The position numbers and the translations under genes are program-made. Below, piece by piece: positions 62,301 through 64,000 of a stretch of 64,000 bases of DNA (positions are counted from its first letter, which is position 1; each line of letters begins with the position of its first letter). The stretch lies in the NCBI GenBank assembly GCA_946965045.2, contig OX337234.1, forward strand, positions 2,232,001 to 2,296,000, written 5' to 3'. The notes under the pieces are model-generated. The model had not been told where the DNA came from, made no database searches, and saw only the letters and a program-made list of their open reading frames with translations. This DNA is from Epithemia pelagica (Eukaryota; Bacillariophyta; Bacillariophyceae; Surirellales; Surirellaceae).

Positions 62301-62684
62301 GAACACTCCCACAACAACAAACGCCACCACGACGAGGACGACGTGGACAGAATGGAGACGGAAGAAGACAACGACGACGCACACTCCCAGTCTCTCATCC
62401 CCCCGGACGATCTCGACGACAACGAGGCCCATCCGCAATACTCCGCACCAACAGGACACGAAATAGCACTGATCATGCAGTACGTCCGAAACAACAAACC
62501 GTCCCGCACCGCAGAGATGCGAAAATACCTGCAACAAACAAAATCATTCGCGAATGATACCGACGCGGAAGACGCCTGGCGCTATGCTCAGTCTCTGGTT
62601 CAGACTAGCAGCTCCAGCGTCGCCGGCTCCCGCACCGGCCATGTGGTCCCGCATGCAACATGGGCCAAAGAGCAAAATGAGTAA
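59394..62684 (+). CDS. Retrotransposon ORF1, 1096 residues
   Basis: A long uninterrupted frame ending at TAA 62682-62684. Residues to about 460 are low complexity (His, Pro, Asn, Thr, Gln, Lys) and very hydrophilic. From about 460 to 830 the protein looks folded: 'EPAMLIHLHVMVNHNPNPQA', 'VKDHLNQVFFHHSKREEPMW', 'LRCVLQMWHRHKNDDFSHDD', 'FGMVVGIPAQAIKHRRAAQD', 'FFDHIGCRSGTFSGELK', 'VVYITASSRANFELLLRSY'. The C-terminus is again acidic and polar. No CCHC knuckle or clear RRM is seen, so its role as an RNA-binding ORF1 protein is inferred from position. The actual start could be any of several in-frame ATGs (59394, 59460, 59526). Confidence 0.65.
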   Translation: MVTPRGRNADPPWVFLAANRTPMVHPRPKCRSGATAPPPIGTKHMNRMANQPMTMQTLHGLRKSKPNDHDGIQAHHGAQKAQKAQRKTPESNTNGHPLPTPATRHSQTDTHTRQEENNQPGPASRPAHQPTNRPQPPTNQTGTKQSMNRKRHDATAVHPLPGQLQHPDNTTAPRAATRTTATQTDPPTLVGIQGHIPDGPNRAPNKGRQPASHLRAMNGHSHKANSSQETNNETILTKNTKTKSFPQIRTPPAPSSNNADNNPPASTMQVHSKPSSGRRQSRAKSQGPAKPFSYNDSTTITAITPERRSLINKTKTIAQENNKQKETMIPTENHKNKTQKNAALTMNIDPNHQQHEEVENHDDTEANPDTGMQQDNDNNHAQEHNGASHENKNGSEPGLHDNQGDPNGQAHNDDPNDADPANNETEEEEMNDDAQTNTAASPSNPYRTLRQPQKRAPSPEPAMLIHLHVMVNHNPNPQAESALPRLTEQAVKDHLNQVFFHHSKREEPMWLQVHKVEFIETKQAGRPSFRQNDQQRQRNNNGHVSSFHVTLSPAPANDAFDTEVFREQGLRCVLQMWHRHKNDDFSHDDFGDPSILRNGTPQSNPTTNPRWDQYNVYLPANNNRTSDTFGMVVGIPAQAIKHRRAAQDLTAAIQHSLRAHLPRKLDWTAFFDHIGCRSGTFSGELKSKQRGQVPVVYITASSRANFELLLRSYNAFTAANRDTDIMWQDNKIQLIPMPKTQTNRTTTLETIKDIDQFFGSSVKIRLRPINTEATDGDWKQLKTMDEYIAVFPEYDNEDPDPIYYTLIMRKTPDTHHLTTNTIRTHPGFPTNILLPTLAAVAATPPRQPSTNQDTPTSSTHTNRLIAFADRLLRRKTNSAEDHNHQPTTSTRARNTPPGTPPPTKRTATHFSDDGNDDDEDPYNDGTDWTQVATNMDHSHQYNRLAHKPAQNDDRKPPAQQNSFSALAEDEHSHNNKRHHDEDDVDRMETEEDNDDAHSQSLIPPDDLDDNEAHPQYSAPTGHEIALIMQYVRNNKPSRTAEMRKYLQQTKSFANDTDAEDAWRYAQSLVQTSSSSVAGSRTGHVVPHATWAKEQNE

Positions 62685-64000
62685 CCAAGAAATCCTTCCT
62701 CCGAGACACTGCCCGGTGCCCGACTGCCCATGGCAAGTGCCTCCACAATCCAACAAACCACATGCGTCCCTCAAGGAGCATCTCATCACCACCCACGGGG
62801 AAACAAACCCCTCCGACTACATGACCACCAAATACTGCAGCCAACATGGGTTCCACTTGTGTCAAGAATGCGACACACCGACGACAATATTCACAACACA
62901 AGGACACCTAAGAACACACATAACAAAAAAACATACTAGAAGTAAAACAAACATGCAACTAGTCCTTACAACCTACCGGAATACAACGCCAGAGATCGAA
63001 AACAACTGGAAGCAAAGCCTTGCCTTCCTGAACCAACTTCGCCCAAGCCCGCCCCCGTTCAGACGGTCCATATGGCACAAGACCAAACCCCCACTCAGGT
63101 CAGAATTTTATGTCACGTATAACAACGTGATAAAATGGGTCCTCGAATCAACGCCGACGTTGGCCCCAGCAATCCTCCGTGATCACACACTACCCAAACA
63201 CGACACCGACTCCAGCCCCCTCTGGAAGCTATTGCTCCTCCTGGAACCATTACTGTTGGCCCCCATCCAAAACACCGTCCACTTGACATACTCCAACGCT
63301 TTCCGTGCCAGACTTTCCCTGCTCAAAACAGGAAGAATCGAGGAACTCTACAACACAATTTGGCACCCAACACCACTGCCGCTCCAACCACAAAACAGAC
63401 AGCACAAGAAAAAACGACAACAGAAACAACGACTGAACACCCACAGCGACGGTCCAAACCTTCCACAGTGGAGACTCACCGCGGCCCAACACACCGCCGA
63501 CCTGGGAAACTACCGAGCAGCACTCAAAAGGCTGACGACGAATACTCCAACAGCAACCTTAACCCCACCAAGAATTGCAAGATGTCAGACAGAACTTTTC
63601 CCAAAACGACGACAACCACCACCTGGTACACGAGCACAAGGCCACACCAACTTACCGCCACCAACAAACCAATACCTGAAGCTAGAAGACAACATGACCG
63701 AACTAGCACTCCGACAAATGAAACCCGGAACGGCATCGGGACCGTTCGCCACATGCACCGACATACTAGCCGCAATGGCATTACATCGAACAACACGAGC
63801 GAAAGACGCCACCAAGCCATACTTCGGAAACATAAAAGCTCTCCTCCAACTGGTGGTGACCGCTCAGGTACCTCCACCGATACAAACATTGCTTGCCAGC
63901 AATTATTTCTTGGCGCTGCACAAAGACATCACCAACCCAGAAAAATTACGACCGATCGGAATTGGAACGGCGATTCGAAGAGTTGCCGCCAAAACAGCTC
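62678..64000 (+). CDS. Retrotransposon ORF2, reverse transcriptase, 3' partial
   Basis: ATG 62678 overlaps the ORF1 stop (ATGAGTAA), in the +2 frame, and stays open for 440 codons to the window end. The N-terminus has zinc-finger-like motifs: 'CPVPDCPW' with 'LKEHLITTH', and 'CSQHGFHLCQECD' with 'GHLRTHITKKH'. Around residues 325-345 'LELALRQMKPGTASGPF'-like text (exactly 'TELALRQMKPGTASGPF') and at 420 'NPEKLRPIGIGTAIRRVAAK' mark the start of the RT palm region, matching the RPIxxGxxxRR block of non-LTR enzymes. The catalytic FADD-like box would lie beyond the window. No stop or frameshift in the visible part, so the copy may be young. Confidence 0.85.

Larger units (their letters stand above)
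59200..64000 (+). mobile_element. Non-LTR retrotransposon, 3' truncated by the window
   Basis: Two overlapping ORFs, the second reaching a reverse transcriptase start, in DNA whose plus strand is conspicuously rich in A and C and poor in G and T, unlike flanking host genes. No long terminal repeat is seen. ORF2 has zinc-finger motifs and then about 330 residues before the RT without any visible APE-type endonuclease, so a restriction-like endonuclease downstream of the RT would be expected. The left boundary is approximate. Confidence 0.7.

Overview
The window looks like nuclear DNA of a stramenopile alga, most likely a diatom. Three predicted proteins (polynucleotide phosphorylase, a YggT-family protein, and an unknown protein near 58 kb) start with a hydrophobic signal peptide followed directly by Phe in an 'S/A-F-L' context, which is the diatom bipartite plastid-import signal. 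Genes are compact, introns are few and mostly 60-280 bp, and a CBM20-TPS-TPP trehalose enzyme is present. I cannot name the genus from sequence alone.

Layout. Positions 1 to about 6.8 kb hold a transposon-like block. It contains a minus-strand gene set resembling Ginger1 DNA transposons: gypsy-type integrase, a long 7-residue repeat linker, a Ulp1-type cysteine protease and a cysteine-rich CXC module. The coding frame steps by -1 three times. A plus-strand ORF with an HxD...H double-stranded beta-helix signature converges on it. From 6.9 to 58.8 kb lies a gene-rich host segment on both strands: METTL21-like methyltransferase, plastid PNPase, lipase-like hydrolase, TPR protein, AP-complex sigma subunit, YggT protein, an aquaporin-like membrane protein, an ABTB1-like ankyrin/BTB protein, a WW-galactosyltransferase fusion, a divergent H2B/H2A.X pair, two unknown membrane proteins, a phytol/dolichol-kinase-like protein, a DUF711 protein, a prolyl-aminopeptidase-like hydrolase, trehalose-6-phosphate synthase/phosphatase, a Cys/His-motif nuclear-type protein, a PLD-like protein, a FAAH-like amidase, a large Ser-rich membrane protein, COPI beta-prime, CMS1-like ribosome biogenesis factor, a THEM4-like thioesterase and a galactose mutarotase/N-terminal methyltransferase fusion. 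From about 59.2 kb to the end is a non-LTR retrotransposon: a 1096-aa ORF1 overlapping a truncated ORF2 that reaches the start of a reverse transcriptase.

The host genes are mostly unrelated housekeeping functions (trafficking: AP sigma and COPI; chromatin: H2A.X/H2B; plastid RNA and cofactor biology: PNPase and YggT; sugar metabolism: TPS/TPP and mutarotase), so the segment reads as ordinary euchromatin between two transposon blocks. Points that stand out: three otherwise intact host reading frames each carry one in-frame stop; two unusual domain fusions; an ATG-only first exon in COPB2; and 21-bp repeats of the Ginger-like linker that also appear, decayed and inverted, in noncoding DNA beside it. 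No tRNA, rRNA, CRISPR array or prokaryotic operon signal was seen.
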